Assembly: GCA_002306975.1 (NCBI GenBank)
Contig: DBTI01000168.1
Span: 1-14,669, forward strand
Reading direction: 5' to 3'
Source: Ruminococcaceae bacterium UBA1320
GTDB taxonomy: Bacteria; Bacillota; Clostridia; Oscillospirales; Ethanoligenentaceae
DNA length: 14,669 bases
The position numbers and the translations under genes were made by a program. Positions 5,884-12,184 of the stretch are shown piece after piece. Below the pieces are notes generated by a model. That model saw only the letters and a list, made by a program, of their open reading frames with translations. It was not told the origin of the DNA and did no database searches. Positions within the stretch are counted from its first letter, which is position 1, and the number at the start of each line of letters is the position of its first letter.

Positions 5884-6599
5884 AATTAGATACAACAGGA
5901 ATATACTATAAAGACCTGAACGATATTATCGTTGATTCCAAAGACAAGACAATCGAGCTCAATAACGTCTGCGGGCAACGCTACATCGGCTGTGCGCTTA
6001 AAGGCTACAACCTTACCATCAACGGCACACCGGGCAACGCGCTTGCCGCTTATATGGACGGCTCTGAGATTGTCGTTAACGGTAACGCACAGGATGCGAC
6101 CGGCGACACCATGAACCACGGCAGAGTTGTTGTTCACGGAAGCTGCGGCGATACCTGCGGTTATGCCGCACGCGGCGGCGAAATCTTCATCAAAAATGAT
6201 ACCGGCTATCGTACCGGCATCCACATGAAGGAATACGGCGATATGAAGCCGGTTGTTGTTGTCGGCGGCAAATCCGGTGATTTCCTTGGCGAATATCTTG
6301 CGGGCGGTATGATCCTTGTGCTTGGCTTAGGCGTTGAGGGCGTTCCTGTCGGCGGATTCTGCGGCACAGGTATGCATGGCGGTGTAATCTATATCCGCGG
6401 CAACGAGGTCCCCAAGGGCTTGCCAAAGCAGGTTAAGGTCGAAGAAGTTAATGATGACGATATTTCAAAAATCAAATGGTACGTAAATCTTTACTGTGGA
6501 TTTTTCGGCGGCGACGCTGAATCAGTCATGAAGGCCGGATTTATAAAGCTTACTGCCAACAGCGCGAACCCATACAGGCAGTTATATACAAGAAACTGA
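5880..6599 (+). CDS. Glutamate synthase, GXGXG (alpha-subunit C-terminal) domain protein
   Basis: This 239-residue protein is the stand-alone form of the C-terminal beta-helix domain of GltB. That domain has no catalytic residues but packs against the glutaminase and FMN domains and helps form the ammonia channel. Its glycine-rich repeats run from about residue 25 to 175 with the signatures ARGGEIFIKNDTGYRTGIHM (97-116), VVVGGKSGDFLGEYLAGG (126-143) and GTGMHGGVIYIRG (162-174). The start overlaps the flavoprotein stop by four bases (ATGA) and has GGAGGAGG ending nine bases upstream. As last gene of the operon it is followed after 13 bases by a clear terminator. In GlxC and formylmethanofuran dehydrogenase subunit C the same fold is also a separate protein; the neighbours here decide for glutamate synthase. 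Confidence 0.92.
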   Translation: MKLDTTGIYYKDLNDIIVDSKDKTIELNNVCGQRYIGCALKGYNLTINGTPGNALAAYMDGSEIVVNGNAQDATGDTMNHGRVVVHGSCGDTCGYAARGGEIFIKNDTGYRTGIHMKEYGDMKPVVVVGGKSGDFLGEYLAGGMILVLGLGVEGVPVGGFCGTGMHGGVIYIRGNEVPKGLPKQVKVEEVNDDDISKIKWYVNLYCGFFGGDAESVMKAGFIKLTANSANPYRQLYTRN

Positions 6600-6612
6600 T
6601 TTGGTTTTATTT

Positions 6613-6641
6613 AAGGGCCGGGCGTATAGTCCGGCTCTTTT
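6613..6641 (+). terminator. Rho-independent terminator of the glutamate synthase operon
   Basis: AAGGGCCGG (6613-6621) pairs with CCGGCTCTT (6631-6639) with one wobble and a 9-base loop, and T residues run to 6641. It begins 13 bases after the stop of the GXGXG gene, so the following oxidoreductase gene should have its own promoter. Confidence 0.88.
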
Positions 6642-6651
6642 GCTGTTACAG

Positions 6652-6691
6652 ACATTGCAATCAAATTTATCAGTTTATCCTCTTGCAATGT
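6652..6691. repeat. 9-bp perfect inverted repeat upstream of the Gfo/Idh gene
   Basis: ACATTGCAA (6652-6660) is the exact inverse complement of TTGCAATGT (6683-6691), with 22 bases between. The smaller inverted repeat TTGAT-TTT-ATCAA (6691-6703) touches it. Both lie between the glt terminator and the next gene, near a weak promoter (ATGACA 6710-6715, TATAAC 6731-6736, 15-bp spacing). They could be operator sites; nothing more is certain. Confidence 0.35.
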
Positions 6692-6759
6692 TGATTTTAT
6701 CAATGTACAATGACAAATAAACAGGCATAGTATAACTGATAAAAAAAGAGGGACAGATT

Positions 6760-7806
6760 ATGAGCGACGGATTATTAAAAATTGGTCTTGTGGGCTGCGG
6801 TCAGCATTCGCATGAGCACTTTAACGCGGCGGAACTTGTAAGCGACGTTAAAATAACATCGTGCTGTGACATAGACAAAAGCAAAGCAAAGAGCTGCGCC
6901 GAACAGTATCATATTCAGTCATATTATTGTGATATTGACAACATGCTCAAAAATGAAAAGCTTGACGCCGTTATCCTTTGTACATGGCCTATTCAGCATG
7001 CAGAACAGATTCAAAAGTGTCTTCAATCGGGCGTTAAGAACATACTGTGCGAAAAATCGCTTGCATTGTCAGCCTCCGAGGCAGCATCCATCTGGAAGAT
7101 GGTACGTGAAAATGACGCTTTTATCATGGAAGCATGCAAATACCGCCATCATCCCGCCATCAAGAAGATCGAAGAGCTTGTTTCGGCGAAAACCGCAGGC
7201 AAAATAGACAATATAAAGGCTGCCTTTAGTAATTATGAGCCTGAGGAACTTTCCGACACCGATTTTGCAAATGACTGGCGCTTTAAAAAGGAATGCGGCG
7301 GTGGCGTCCCCTATGACTGGATGAGCTATCTTGTAAACGGCTGCAACCATTTTGCCGGCGCGCTGCCAAGGCGTGTGGTCGCTTCCGGCGGCATAGGCGC
7401 GAAAAGCGGCGTAATTACACGCATTTTCGGCATGATCGAATATGAAAACGGCGTGACCGCATTTATCGAAAGCAGCAAGGATGCGAGCTTCAGCGAGGAA
7501 TTGCAGCTCAACTGTTCAAATGTGAGGATAAACCTTCCTATTGCGTGGGGGATTTACGGCGGCGTAACGATAAAACAGACGCGCAGAAAGCCCGAATGGG
7601 ATTACATTTTGACCGATACATTTGAGATTGGTGAAGAGAACGCCTTTGTTCTGCAACTGCAAAATTTTGCTGACGTCATCATTAAGAATGAGCAGCCGGT
7701 TATTCCGCTGCATGAATCGGTTATAAACGTAATGACGATTGATGCATTGGTAACAAGCATGAATGAAAATGAAATTGTTATAATGGATTTTACGGAGTTC
7801 AGTTAA
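6760..7806 (+). CDS. Gfo/Idh/MocA family NAD(P)-dependent oxidoreductase
   Basis: This 348-residue protein belongs to the large family of glucose-fructose oxidoreductase and inositol dehydrogenase, which oxidise or reduce sugars, polyols and related compounds with NAD(P). The Rossmann motif is IGLVGCGQHSHEHF (8-21), an acidic residue follows beta-strand 2 (CCDID, 35-39), and CEKSLALS (97-104) matches the EKPLA motif with Pro replaced by Ser. WRFKKECGGGVPYDWMSY (173-190) matches the GGG-x-D-x-x-x-H/Y signature with Tyr190 in the last place, as in the GFOR-like branch. AGAGGGA lies seven bases before the ATG. It appears to be a single-gene unit: a terminator lies upstream and 280 bp of AT-rich DNA downstream. 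Nothing ties it to nitrogen metabolism except position, and the substrate cannot be predicted. Confidence 0.88.
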   Translation: MSDGLLKIGLVGCGQHSHEHFNAAELVSDVKITSCCDIDKSKAKSCAEQYHIQSYYCDIDNMLKNEKLDAVILCTWPIQHAEQIQKCLQSGVKNILCEKSLALSASEAASIWKMVRENDAFIMEACKYRHHPAIKKIEELVSAKTAGKIDNIKAAFSNYEPEELSDTDFANDWRFKKECGGGVPYDWMSYLVNGCNHFAGALPRRVVASGGIGAKSGVITRIFGMIEYENGVTAFIESSKDASFSEELQLNCSNVRINLPIAWGIYGGVTIKQTRRKPEWDYILTDTFEIGEENAFVLQLQNFADVIIKNEQPVIPLHESVINVMTIDALVTSMNENEIVIMDFTEFS

Positions 7807-7845
7807 AATATAAATAAAAACTAACAGTTGCAAAAATCTTTGAAA

Positions 7846-7854
7846 TGCTGTAAA
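7846..7854 (-). promoter_or_regulatory. Inverted copy of the glt-promoter 9-mer upstream of glnA
   Basis: TGCTGTAAA is the exact inverse complement of TTTACAGCA, which occurs twice over the start of the glt transcript. It lies 235 bp before glnA and just after the preceding gene. It may be a shared operator or a chance match in AT-rich sequence. Confidence 0.25.
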
Positions 7855-7934
7855 ATGAATAAAGAGATTTAAAAAGTTGCATAAATTGAAAAAACTCAAT
7901 GAATAAATTGATTTAAAAATTCATAAAATGAAAA

Positions 7935-7986
7935 GCGCGAAGATGCGCCGCAGCGATTGCATTAATTTGTAATATCTGCGGCGCAT
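7935..7986 (+). other. GC-rich hairpin with an alternative fold upstream of glnA
   Basis: ATGCGCCGCAG (7943-7953) pairs perfectly over 11 bp with CTGCGGCGCAT (7976-7986), in DNA that is otherwise very AT-rich. Its loop can itself form ATTGCA/TGTAAT around six bases. GCGC at 7935-7938 can instead pair with GCGC at 7945-7948 around a 6-base loop, which would disrupt the large stem. There is no good T-run after it. It may end the preceding transcript or act as a switch in a glnA leader. Confidence 0.55.
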
Positions 7987-7988
7987 GG

Positions 7989-8018
7989 TTGATTTATGGG
8001 TAAAATATATGCTATAGT
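7989..8018 (+). promoter_or_regulatory. Candidate glnA promoter
   Basis: TTGATT (7989-7994) and TATAGT (8013-8018) are 18 bp apart, giving a start near 8025 and a leader of about 65 nt. The match is moderate. It begins three bases after the GC-rich hairpin, which would then lie outside the transcript; an upstream promoter is also possible. Confidence 0.3.
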
Positions 8019-8076
8019 CATAATATAGTAATTGCATAAAAACGGTATGTCGAAAAAACGAAAATTATGATTTAAA

Positions 8077-8084
8077 AGGGGGAG
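8077..8084 (+). promoter_or_regulatory. Ribosome binding site that sets the TTG start of glnA
   Basis: AGGGGGAG lies five bases before TTG at 8090. The nearest upstream ATG (8067) meets a stop codon within three codons, and no ATG falls close downstream, so TTG is the start. Confidence 0.75.
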
Positions 8085-8089
8085 ATTTT

Positions 8090-9409
8090 TTGGAGCGCGA
8101 GGATATTCTGCGTTTTGTGGAAGATAACGATGTAAAATTCATACGCCTTCAGTTTACCGACATCGGTGGTATAATGAAAAATATTGCCGTCAATGAGAGC
8201 AATATTGAAAACGCGCTTGACGGAGCGATTTTTGACGGCTCGTCAATCGAGGGGTTTGCACGGGTTGAGGAATCCGACATGCTGTTGGTTCCGGACCTTG
8301 ACACGCTTAACATGATACCATGGCGGCCCCAGCAGGGAAGGGTTGCCCGTTTTATCAGCGATGTTTATTTGCAGGACGGCACACCCTTTGAAGGCGACCC
8401 GCGGTATATTTTGAAAAAAACGCTTAACGACGCGGCTAAAGAGGGTTATACCTTTGATGTCGGACCGGAGTGTGAATTTTTCCTCTTTCACACCGACGAC
8501 AACGGGCTTCCCACGACACAGACGCACGATATGGCAAGCTATTTTGATCTTGCACCCATTGACCTTGGCGAGGATGCCCGCCGCGAAATGTGCCTTGTGC
8601 TCGAGGATATGGGCTTTATCATCGACGCGAGCCATCACGAGGTTGCGGGCGGCCAGCACGAAATCGACTTCCGTCACGACGAGGCGCTTAAAACCGCGGA
8701 TAACATAATGACCTTTAAAATGGTTGTTAAAATCATTGCGCAAAAGCACGGGCTTCACGCCACCTTTATGCCAAAACCATTGGGCGGCGAGGCAGGCAGC
8801 GGCATGCATATCAACATGAGCCTTTATAAAAACGGAAAAAACGTATTTTCAAACAGCAGCGATCCAATCGGGCTATCGGATGACGCCCGCCATTTTATCG
8901 GCGGAATATTCAAGCATTTTAAAGGAATAACAGCGCTGACAAATCCTCTTGTCAACTCTTATAAAAGGCTCGTGCCGGGCAATGAAGCGCCGAGCTTTAA
9001 AACTTGGGCACGCAAAATCCGCAGCCCGCTTGTACGGATACCGATCATACGCGAAGGCAACGCGCAGCTTGAACTGCTCAGCCCCGATGCCACCTGCAAC
9101 CCATATCTTACGCTTGCTGTTTTACTCGCGGCCGGTCTTGAAGGCATAAAAGACGGCATTGAGCCGCCGGCAGAGGCTACCAGCAACCCTATGACAATGT
9201 CTGCTCGACAGTTGAAAGCGGCGGGCGTTGAACGGCTTCCTGAATCCTTGGGCGACGCGCTCAACGCTTTTGAAAAAGATGATCTGATAAAAAGAACCCT
9301 CGGCGACCACGCTTTCAGCAGATACCTGAGTGTAAAGCGCGCGGAATGGCTGGATTACTGCTGCCAGGTCAACGAGTGGGAAATCAATAAATATCTGAGT
9401 ATATATTAA
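8090..9409 (+). CDS. glnA: Glutamine synthetase, type I
   Basis: Glutamine synthetase makes glutamine from glutamate, ammonia and ATP in the cytoplasm and supplies the glutamate synthase encoded upstream. The 439 residues equal the length of the short GSI form of Gram-positive bacteria. Family motifs are DGSSIEGF (49-56), GPECEFFLF (125-133) with metal ligands Glu127 and Glu129, HHEVAGGQHEIDF (182-194) with Glu184 and Glu191, GSGMHINMS (236-244) and KRLVPGNEAP (292-301). The C-terminal half lacks the adenylylation-site region of enteric GS. It is oddly divergent near residues 326-330: the conserved Arg-x-Glu-x-Arg motif reads Gln-Leu-Glu-Leu-Leu, so two active-site arginines are absent although the metal-binding Glu328 is kept; the flap reads VPGNEAP instead of VPGYEAP. 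It starts with TTG. An ANTAR regulator follows 58 bp downstream. Normal GS activity is probable, but an altered activity or a regulatory role remains possible. Confidence 0.93.
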   Translation: MEREDILRFVEDNDVKFIRLQFTDIGGIMKNIAVNESNIENALDGAIFDGSSIEGFARVEESDMLLVPDLDTLNMIPWRPQQGRVARFISDVYLQDGTPFEGDPRYILKKTLNDAAKEGYTFDVGPECEFFLFHTDDNGLPTTQTHDMASYFDLAPIDLGEDARREMCLVLEDMGFIIDASHHEVAGGQHEIDFRHDEALKTADNIMTFKMVVKIIAQKHGLHATFMPKPLGGEAGSGMHINMSLYKNGKNVFSNSSDPIGLSDDARHFIGGIFKHFKGITALTNPLVNSYKRLVPGNEAPSFKTWARKIRSPLVRIPIIREGNAQLELLSPDATCNPYLTLAVLLAAGLEGIKDGIEPPAEATSNPMTMSARQLKAAGVERLPESLGDALNAFEKDDLIKRTLGDHAFSRYLSVKRAEWLDYCCQVNEWEINKYLSIY

Positions 9410-9413
9410 GCAT

Positions 9414-9438
9414 TGCTGCGGTTCTTTTAAACGCAGCA
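9414..9438 (+). other. Hairpin between glnA and the ANTAR gene
   Basis: TGCTGCG (9414-9420) pairs perfectly with CGCAGCA (9432-9438) around an 11-base loop, five bases after the glnA stop and 16 bases before the next ribosome binding site. T residues occur only 12 bases later (9450-9454). It may lower read-through or protect the glnA message. Confidence 0.5.
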
Positions 9439-9454
9439 GGACAACTGGATTTTT

Positions 9455-9460
9455 AGGAGT
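9455..9460 (+). promoter_or_regulatory. Ribosome binding site that sets the TTG start of the ANTAR gene
   Basis: AGGAGT ends seven bases before TTG at 9468, a normal distance. A GTG at 9459 overlaps this site and cannot use it; the ATG at 9480 is 19 bases away, which is too far. Confidence 0.65.
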
Positions 9461-9467
9461 GATTTAT

Positions 9468-10010
9468 TTGGGCGACGGAATGCTTGTGATCTGCAGCCAG
9501 CGTGAATTGGCGGAGCAGCTTGTTTCACTTATATCATCTGCCTCTGCAGGCGTATCATCAATTGCGACTTCCGGTGCGCAGGCACGCCGCCAAACCAGCC
9601 TGACTGAATTTGACGCGGTGCTGATAGCAGGCAAGTTGCCTGATGAAACAGCGAATAATCTTGCGATAGGGCTTGCGGATAACGGGGTAAAGCGTATAAT
9701 TGTAGTAGTTGACAGGGTAAATCTTGTCGACGCACACGAGATGCTTGACGGCACGGGAGTAACCATATTATCAAAGCCGCTGACAAAAGATGCACTGGTT
9801 CAGACGGTAAAGCTCATTGTAAAAGTGGGCAGCGGCGCAGGCGGTATTTTTGAAAAAGCCAAGCTTATGCTTGTTCAGCAGAAAAACTGGACAGAGTCGC
9901 AGGCTCACCGGTATATTCAAAAGTTGAGCATGGATAAAAGGCTTCCGCGAGACGTCACTTCCCAATACGTCATTAAGGCTCTTGAACGTGAAAAAGGGGA
10001 GCAGGCGTAA
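9468..10010 (+). CDS. ANTAR-domain transcription antitermination regulator with pseudo-receiver (NitR-like)
   Basis: This 180-residue protein is a predicted RNA-binding antiterminator. Residues 1-120 have the outline of a CheY receiver, but the acidic pocket is lost: strand 1 ends in CSQ instead of two acids, and the phospho-acceptor position is Ala54 (VLIAGKLPDE), while the switch Lys103 (SKPL) is kept. Residues 126-172 form the three-helix ANTAR domain, with AKLMLVQQKNWTES and the following AHRYIQKLSMDKRLP segment. ANTAR domains bind tandem hairpins with six-base loops and prevent formation of a terminator. The position after glnA matches NitR of solventogenic clostridia, a known glnA neighbour. 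Because it cannot be phosphorylated, a protein or ligand interaction probably controls it. I chose the TTG at 9468 because AGGAGT stands seven bases before it. The kinase gene starts 12 nt after its stop. Confidence 0.88.
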   Translation: MGDGMLVICSQRELAEQLVSLISSASAGVSSIATSGAQARRQTSLTEFDAVLIAGKLPDETANNLAIGLADNGVKRIIVVVDRVNLVDAHEMLDGTGVTILSKPLTKDALVQTVKLIVKVGSGAGGIFEKAKLMLVQQKNWTESQAHRYIQKLSMDKRLPRDVTSQYVIKALEREKGEQA

Positions 10011-10022
10011 AGACAGGGGCGT

Positions 10023-11231
10023 ATGAACGCAATGTTCGGACGAATAAAAGACACCGTTAATATCATAAATTACTGCGCTTTCTGCTTGATTTTAATAATT
10101 TGCACACTGGCTTCGGGTGCTCAGAAGTATACTCTTTTGCTGCTGTTTTTTGTGTTCCTCACAAACTACACAGTCAGAGCATACCTTTTGAGCGGTGAAA
10201 AGCCGTTTTTTCGGATGCTGTCAACCTTTGTTGATTTGGTTCTGGTTTCGCTTATCTGCCTTATCGATACCTCGGCAGCCGCAATGATTATCTTTATCTT
10301 TCTTATCGATGATATTATTTTAAATAACAGCAAAAAAGCAGGCGCAGCGCTTTTTATAGTCGACTACGCCTGCTTTTGCCTGTCTCTGTTCCAATTTTTA
10401 AAAGGGCGTACGGATTATTTTGTCATCATGCTGCTAATCAGCATTCCTGCGTTCGGGCTTGTCGCTATTGTGTTTTTGCTTATCAATTATCAGATTGAGC
10501 AGAACGCTCTTTTAAGTGACGCTTTAATAAAGCTGACAGTGAGCAAACTTGAATCAGAGGCGCTTTATAAAGAACTGAAGGCGGCATATGAAAAAGCGGA
10601 GGATTCCGCCGCGCAAGGCGAACGTAACCGCATCGCGCGTGAGATACATGACACGGTTGGTCACACGCTGACAACAGTGCTTGTTGAGCTTGAGGCGGCA
10701 AGTATGCTCATAGAAACGGATACGGCGCGGGCGGGTGAAAAGCTTGCGCTCGCACAGGGGCAGGTGCGCAAGGGACTTAACGATATACGCCGCTCTGTGC
10801 GCATGCTTGAAGACAGGCATGAAATCTTGGACTTTTTCGATTCGGTTGACGCTCTTCTCAACGATTGCAGGCAGAACTGGGGCGTCGCCATAAACAGCGA
10901 GATAGACCGCACAATAAGTATTCCGGAAGAATACGCCAAGGTGCTTTATGCCAGCCTGCAGGAAGGGCTGACAAATGGCAAACGCCATGGAAAAAGCACG
11001 GCTTTTGTGATAAAACTGGTCATGCAGGGTGACCGGATCGTTCTGTCTGTCGAGGATAACGGCAAGGGCATCTCCGCTGTCAGCCCGGGGTTTGGTCTTC
11101 GCGCAATGCGCGACAGGGCGCAGGCGGTGGGCGGAACGATGAGTTTTGAAACAGAAGAGGGCGAGGGCTTCTCTTTATATATCATGTTGCCAATTCACTT
11201 AGGGGAACTGCCGTCGGCTTTGGGCCTATAG
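10023..11231 (+). CDS. Sensor histidine kinase, NarL/DesK-type, six membrane helices
   Basis: This 402-residue kinase should phosphorylate the response regulator encoded next. Six hydrophobic helices fill the first 155 residues (about 14-31, 36-55, 66-82, 84-100, 106-124, 131-155) with very short loops, so the signal is probably sensed within the membrane or by a partner. A helical linker (158-198) leads to the HisKA_3 domain with RNRIAREIHDTVGHTL (201-216), where His209 is the phosphorylation site. The HATPase domain has the N box EGLTNGKRHG (314-323), VEDNGKG (343-349) and GFGLRAMRDRAQAVGG (356-371). It starts 12 nt after the ANTAR gene with only a weak AGGGG site, suggesting read-through translation from the same mRNA. 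Such kinases often serve ABC transporters or envelope stress; linkage to glnA and an ANTAR gene is less usual. No extracellular sensor domain is visible. Confidence 0.92.
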   Translation: MNAMFGRIKDTVNIINYCAFCLILIICTLASGAQKYTLLLLFFVFLTNYTVRAYLLSGEKPFFRMLSTFVDLVLVSLICLIDTSAAAMIIFIFLIDDIILNNSKKAGAALFIVDYACFCLSLFQFLKGRTDYFVIMLLISIPAFGLVAIVFLLINYQIEQNALLSDALIKLTVSKLESEALYKELKAAYEKAEDSAAQGERNRIAREIHDTVGHTLTTVLVELEAASMLIETDTARAGEKLALAQGQVRKGLNDIRRSVRMLEDRHEILDFFDSVDALLNDCRQNWGVAINSEIDRTISIPEEYAKVLYASLQEGLTNGKRHGKSTAFVIKLVMQGDRIVLSVEDNGKGISAVSPGFGLRAMRDRAQAVGGTMSFETEEGEGFSLYIMLPIHLGELPSALGL

Positions 11232-11260
11232 CAATTATAGGATTAAAGCGGAATAGTTTT

Positions 11261-11302
11261 GTTATCCCCCGCCGAAGCGGATGGCCTCAGGCGGGGGATA
11301 AC
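11261..11302 (+). other. 13-bp perfect GC-rich hairpin between kinase and regulator genes
   Basis: GTTATCCCCCGCC (11261-11273) pairs fully with GGCGGGGGATAAC (11290-11302) around a 16-base loop. It lies 30 bp after the kinase stop and 41 bp before the regulator start. No T-run follows, so it is not a standard terminator. It could reduce or insulate expression of the regulator, or mark mRNA processing. Confidence 0.75.
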
Positions 11303-11343
11303 ATCCTGCTGAAGTCACAAATCACGACAAAAGGGTAGAATGA

Positions 11344-12018
11344 ATGAAAAAGATAAAAGTTTTGATTGCCGATGATCAGACGCTTATGCGCGACGGGTTG
11401 AAAACGATTCTGGAGCTTAGCGGCACGGTCGAGGTCACGGGCACAGCGGAGGACGGCGCGCAGGCGGCGGAGCTTTGCGGCGCCCTCACGCCGGACGTAG
11501 TGCTTATGGATGTGCGCATGCCTAACGTCAACGGCGTTGAGGCGACACGGCTTATCAAGGCAAAGCACCGCGAAACAGCCGTGCTGATTCTTACGACCTT
11601 TGACGATGACGAGTATATTGTCGAAGCGCTCACAGCGGGAGCGGCGGGTTATATCTTAAAGGATATAGACTCAGCAGCGCTTGTGAAAGCCATTGAGGAC
11701 GCTTATAACGGCTGCTTTATCCTGCCGTCAAAGATTGCGGGAAAGCTTGCAAGGCGGCTCTCAAAGTCACAGCCGCAGGCTGGGGACGCCACACATGGCA
11801 AAAGCGAAGTTGACGTCCTGCCGGAACTCTCGGGGCGCGAGCGCGACGTAGCGCGCATGCTCGCTCAGGGCTTTACAAACCGTCAGATATCGTCCGCGCT
11901 TTATCTTTCTGAGGGTACGGTTAAAAATCATGTGAGCAGCATCTATGCAAAAATCGGCATCAGCGACCGCACCTCGGCGGCGCTTTATCTCAAAAAGATT
12001 TATCATTCTATACAATAA
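11344..12018 (+). CDS. Response regulator, NarL/LuxR family
   Basis: This 224-residue protein is the likely partner of the kinase upstream. The receiver domain (1-120) has the acidic pair Asp10-Asp11, phospho-acceptor Asp56 in VVLMDVRMP, Thr84-Thr85 and Lys106 (ILKD), so all key residues are intact. The C-terminal LuxR-type helix-turn-helix (about 161-217) reads LSGRERDVARMLAQGFTNRQ at its start and GTVKNHVSSIYAKIGISDRT at its end, typical of NarL-family DNA binding. AAGGG lies eight bases before the ATG; another ATG four bases earlier is out of frame. It is separated from the kinase gene by 112 bp with a strong hairpin, though phosphotransfer partners usually lie together. Candidate targets are the glnA operon and the ABC genes that follow. 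The sequence does not say which. Confidence 0.93.
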   Translation: MKKIKVLIADDQTLMRDGLKTILELSGTVEVTGTAEDGAQAAELCGALTPDVVLMDVRMPNVNGVEATRLIKAKHRETAVLILTTFDDDEYIVEALTAGAAGYILKDIDSAALVKAIEDAYNGCFILPSKIAGKLARRLSKSQPQAGDATHGKSEVDVLPELSGRERDVARMLAQGFTNRQISSALYLSEGTVKNHVSSIYAKIGISDRTSAALYLKKIYHSIQ

Positions 12019-12056
12019 GGCGAACTGTAATCGAAATATACAATAAAATGTTGATA

Positions 12057-12122
12057 TTTGTTTAAAAGGGTGTCCGTAAAATAACCCTTATGCCGCTACT
12101 GGCTGATCGTTTTGTTTAAAAG
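12057..12122. repeat. 12-bp direct repeat, 54 bp apart
   Basis: TTTGTTTAAAAG occurs at 12057-12068 and 12111-12122, followed by GGT and AGT respectively. AAGGGT (12066-12071) can also pair with ACCCTT (12084-12089). Both lie between the response regulator and the terminator before the ABC genes. They might be regulator sites or a scar of a past insertion. Confidence 0.4.
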
Positions 12123-12184
12123 AGTTACCTTTATAGTCACCCAACTTAAAGTTCAATAGCGAAAAAATAAAATCGAAAATCATT

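Noticed and set aside
1389..6599. Frameshifted or broken gltB gene explaining the separate subunits
   Set aside because: Each gene has its own ribosome binding site and intact ends, the order of domains differs from GltB, and other genes lie between them, so the split is genuine.
7807..8089. ANTAR target RNA (tandem hairpins with six-base loops, A at position 1 and G at position 4) before glnA
   Set aside because: I looked at all short hairpins here and in the other intergenic regions. Loops such as GAAGAT, TTAATT and AAAAAA do not fit the rule, and no second hairpin overlaps a proper terminator.
8243..8809. Minus-strand ORF of 188 residues opposite glnA
   Set aside because: It is a by-product of the codon pattern of glnA, with no ribosome binding site or recognisable domain.
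9459..10010. GTG at 9459 as start of the ANTAR gene
   Set aside because: This GTG overlaps the AGGAGT ribosome binding site; the TTG at 9468 is at the right distance.
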